Assembly (NCBI GenBank): GCA_023336855.1 | Contig: JAMBLK010000053.1 | Location: 1-6,202 of the forward strand | Direction of reading: 5' to 3' | Source: Actinomycetes bacterium | GTDB lineage: Bacteria; Actinomycetota; Acidimicrobiia; Spongiisociales; UBA5794 | DNA length: 6,202 nucleotides | Shown: positions 4,699 to 6,202 of the stretch, in pieces | Numbering within the stretch: position 1 is the stretch's first letter | Layout of the letters: every line of letters begins with the position of its first letter | The notes under the pieces: generated by a model | Database searches by the model: none | Seen by the model: only the letters and a program-made list of their open reading frames with translations | What the model was told of the DNA's origin: nothing | Program-made: the position numbers and the translations under genes

Positions 4699-5628
4699 AT
4701 GGAACTCGGATTGATGGTCGAGCCCCAGGTTGGTGGCAGCTACGCACGCCTTCGGGAACTCGTCCTGTGGGCGGAAGGGCAGGGCCTCGACGCGTTCGCC
4801 CGTTCCGATCACTATCTGGACCAGGAACGGTCGGCTCCGGCCACGGATGCTCTCACGACGTTCGGCGGTCTCGCTGAGGTGACGGACTCGATCCAGCTGG
4901 TCGTGCTCGTCACACCGATCACGTTCCGTCATCCGGCAGTGATAGCGAAGACCGCGACGACGCTCGATGAGATGTCCCGCGGTCGTTTCGCTCTTGGTGT
5001 CGGGACCGGATGGATGCAAGGCGAGCACGACATGCTCGGGATGGATCTCCCTGAACTCGGTGAGCGCTTCGATCGCTTCTACGAAGCGCTCTCGTATCTG
5101 CACGCCGCGTTCGCTACGGGCGAGGGGTTCGCCGGTGATTACTACAGCCTCGCCCCGATCGACGTTCTCCCCCGTCCGGCGAACCTTCCCATCGTGATCG
5201 GTGGAGGAGGGATGAAGAAGACACCTTCGTACGCCGGCCGTTTCGCAGACGAGTACAACATGTTCGTCACCGACCGGGTGACGCTCGAACGGCGCCTCGA
5301 CGTCATGCGTGCCGCCGAGGCGGCTGCAGGGAGGGAACCCGGCAGTGTGAAGGTGAGTTTCGTGGGTCCCGCCGTCGTTGCTGCCACCGATGACGAATAC
5401 GCCGCCATGCTCACGGACCAGGGTTCAGAGCGAGACATGAGCGCCACCGAGTACGAGACTTTCCTTGCCGAGCGGAACATCCCGCGTGGCGTGCCCGATC
5501 AAGCAGCAGCCGTCATATCGGATCTGAAAGAGATGGGCATCGGACGCTTCTACATCCAGGAGTATGCGCATCTCGACGACGTCGACACGGATCGACTCGC
5601 CTCGGTCTTCGGAGCACTACGCGGATAG
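4699..5628 (+). CDS. LLM-class (luciferase-like, probably F420-dependent) oxidoreductase
   Basis: A 309-residue cytoplasmic TIM-barrel flavin/F420 enzyme of the bacterial luciferase-like family. Recognisable segments: the N-terminal strand MELGLMVEPQ; LDAFARSDHYLD at 30-41; the strand LVVLVTPITFRHPAVIAK at 68-84; the family hallmark GRFALGVGTGW at 95-105, followed by ERFDRFYEAL at 122-131; the Tyr-rich DYYSLAPIDVLPRPANLPI loop at 147-165; and IVIGGGG at 165-171, which binds the cofactor phosphate in relatives. The closest named group is the F420-dependent LLM oxidoreductases of actinobacteria; FMN cannot be excluded and the substrate is unknown. The ATG lies eight bases after the CPHC gene, with AGG overlapping that gene's TAG as a weak SD, so it is probably the third gene of the bdbC operon. 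A longer frame from 4501 would overlap the CPHC gene and is rejected. A link to disulfide formation is not evident; it may simply share the transcript. Confidence 0.9.
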   Translation: MELGLMVEPQVGGSYARLRELVLWAEGQGLDAFARSDHYLDQERSAPATDALTTFGGLAEVTDSIQLVVLVTPITFRHPAVIAKTATTLDEMSRGRFALGVGTGWMQGEHDMLGMDLPELGERFDRFYEALSYLHAAFATGEGFAGDYYSLAPIDVLPRPANLPIVIGGGGMKKTPSYAGRFADEYNMFVTDRVTLERRLDVMRAAEAAAGREPGSVKVSFVGPAVVAATDDEYAAMLTDQGSERDMSATEYETFLAERNIPRGVPDQAAAVISDLKEMGIGRFYIQEYAHLDDVDTDRLASVFGALRG

Positions 5629-5662
5629 GAGAAACCCTATCGTCTATGGGTCGACACGGGCC

Positions 5663-5668
5663 TAATCT
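5663..5668 (+). promoter_or_regulatory. Probable leaderless -10 box of sufC
   Basis: TAATCT, a good TANNNT box, ends seven bases before the ATG at 5676. The expected transcription start is therefore at or beside the initiation codon. An AGGAG at 5627-5631 is too far upstream to serve the ATG at 5676 or the in-frame ATG at 5646. This makes sufC likely to begin its own transcript despite the 47-bp gap to the LLM gene. Confidence 0.5.
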
Positions 5669-5675
5669 CGTGTTC

Positions 5676-6202
5676 ATGACACCGCTGCTCGTCGTCGACA
5701 ATCTGCACGCCTCAGTCGAGGGAGTCGAGATCCTCAAGGGCGTCGACCTCACCGTCAATCCGGGAGAGATCCACGCGATCATGGGTCCCAACGGTTCCGG
5801 CAAATCGACACTTGCCAACGTCTTGCTCGGCCATCCCTCCTACACGGTGACTCAGGGCACGATCACCTACAAAGGCGAAGACATCACCCAGGCGAAGCCC
5901 GATGAGCGGGGCCGCGCCGGCATGTTCCTCGGATTCCAGTATCCGGAGGAAATTCCCGGCGTATCTGTCATCAACTTCCTACGTGCGGCTCTCTCTAATC
6001 GCACCGGTATCGACTACACGGTGCTCGAGCTACGCCTCAAGGTCGTCGAGGCGATGAAGGACCTCGACATGGATCCAGCATTCGCCGACCGGTACCTCAA
6101 CGAAGGTTTCTCCGGGGGTGAGCGGAAGCGCAATGAGGTGCTCCAGATGGCCGTTCTCGAGCCGGATCTGGCCGTTCTCGACGAGACGGACTCCGGATTG
6201 GA
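5676..6202 (+). CDS. sufC: SufC, ATPase of the SUF iron-sulfur cluster assembly complex (C-terminus cut by the window edge)
   Basis: The first 175 residues of a cytoplasmic ABC-type ATPase that, with SufB and SufD, forms the scaffold on which Fe-S clusters are built. Visible motifs: Walker A GPNGSGKST at 37-45; the Q-loop in LGFQYPEEIPGVSV, with Q88; the ABC signature FSGGERKRNE at 145-154; and Walker B running into DETDSGL at 169-175. The GFQYPEEIPGVS segment, FSGGExKRNE and DETDSGL distinguish SufC from ordinary ABC transporter ATPases. About 75 residues, including the switch histidine, are missing to the right. ATG 5676 gives the usual SufC N-terminus and sits behind a TAATCT box; in-frame GTG 5670 and ATG 5646 would extend it without an SD. 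The gene before it is an LLM oxidoreductase rather than sufB or sufD, so sufC appears to lead the cluster here, as in the Bacillus sufCDSUB order. Confidence 0.95.
   Translation, partial: MTPLLVVDNLHASVEGVEILKGVDLTVNPGEIHAIMGPNGSGKSTLANVLLGHPSYTVTQGTITYKGEDITQAKPDERGRAGMFLGFQYPEEIPGVSVINFLRAALSNRTGIDYTVLELRLKVVEAMKDLDMDPAFADRYLNEGFSGGERKRNEVLQMAVLEPDLAVLDETDSGL

Noticed and set aside
5634..5652. Possible hairpin before sufC (ACCC ... GGGT)
   Set aside because: The clean stem is only about four base pairs and there is no T-run, so it does not support a terminator or a riboswitch.

Overview
This window reads as a chromosomal, housekeeping-type segment from a high-GC Gram-positive bacterium, most likely an uncultured actinobacterium, possibly of the Acidimicrobiia. 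That placement is inference. It rests on GC content near 60 % (estimated by eye), an F420-type luciferase-like oxidoreductase, a BdbC-style thiol oxidase, a lipoprotein with a VAAGC lipobox, and several start codons that look leaderless behind TANNNT -10 boxes, a known actinobacterial habit. No mobile element, CRISPR array, RNA gene or defence system is visible.

Layout. Two gene blocks diverge from a 143-bp intergenic region (3330-3472). The left block runs on the minus strand, read right to left. It holds a small secreted lipoprotein of unknown function (2889-3329), a 67-aa unrecognised protein (2667-2870), a metal-dependent amidohydrolase of the Amidohydro_2 type whose TTG start overlaps the preceding stop (1822-2670), dihydrolipoamide dehydrogenase (371-1741), and the lipoyl-domain N-terminus of a 2-oxoacid dehydrogenase E2 subunit that runs off the left edge (1-330). 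The right block runs on the plus strand. It holds a BdbC/DsbB-like membrane thiol oxidoreductase (3473-4021), a membrane-anchored thioredoxin-fold protein with a CPHC active site (4055-4690), an LLM-class (probably F420-dependent) oxidoreductase (4699-5628) and, after a probable promoter of its own, the N-terminal two thirds of SufC (5676-6202, cut by the right edge).

How the genes work together. E3 (Lpd) and E2 form the core of a 2-oxoacid dehydrogenase complex: E2 swings a lipoyl arm whose dihydrolipoamide is reoxidised by Lpd. BdbC and the CPHC protein look like an extracytoplasmic disulfide-forming pair, with the soluble partner oxidising secreted proteins and BdbC reoxidising it using quinone. 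SufC is the ATPase of the SUF iron-sulfur cluster assembly machine. The lipoprotein, the 67-aa protein and the amidohydrolase form a plausible transcription unit without a clear pathway.

The less ordinary signals are these: a five-unit heptamer tandem repeat in the divergent intergenic region; a consistent set of leaderless-type promoters; the thioredoxin/TlpA-like scaffold with a DsbA-like CPHC motif next to BdbC; an extra N-terminal membrane segment on BdbC; the translationally coupled small-protein/amidohydrolase pair; and a perfect 24-bp repeat in the E2 linker. I see no convincing evidence of an entirely new system.
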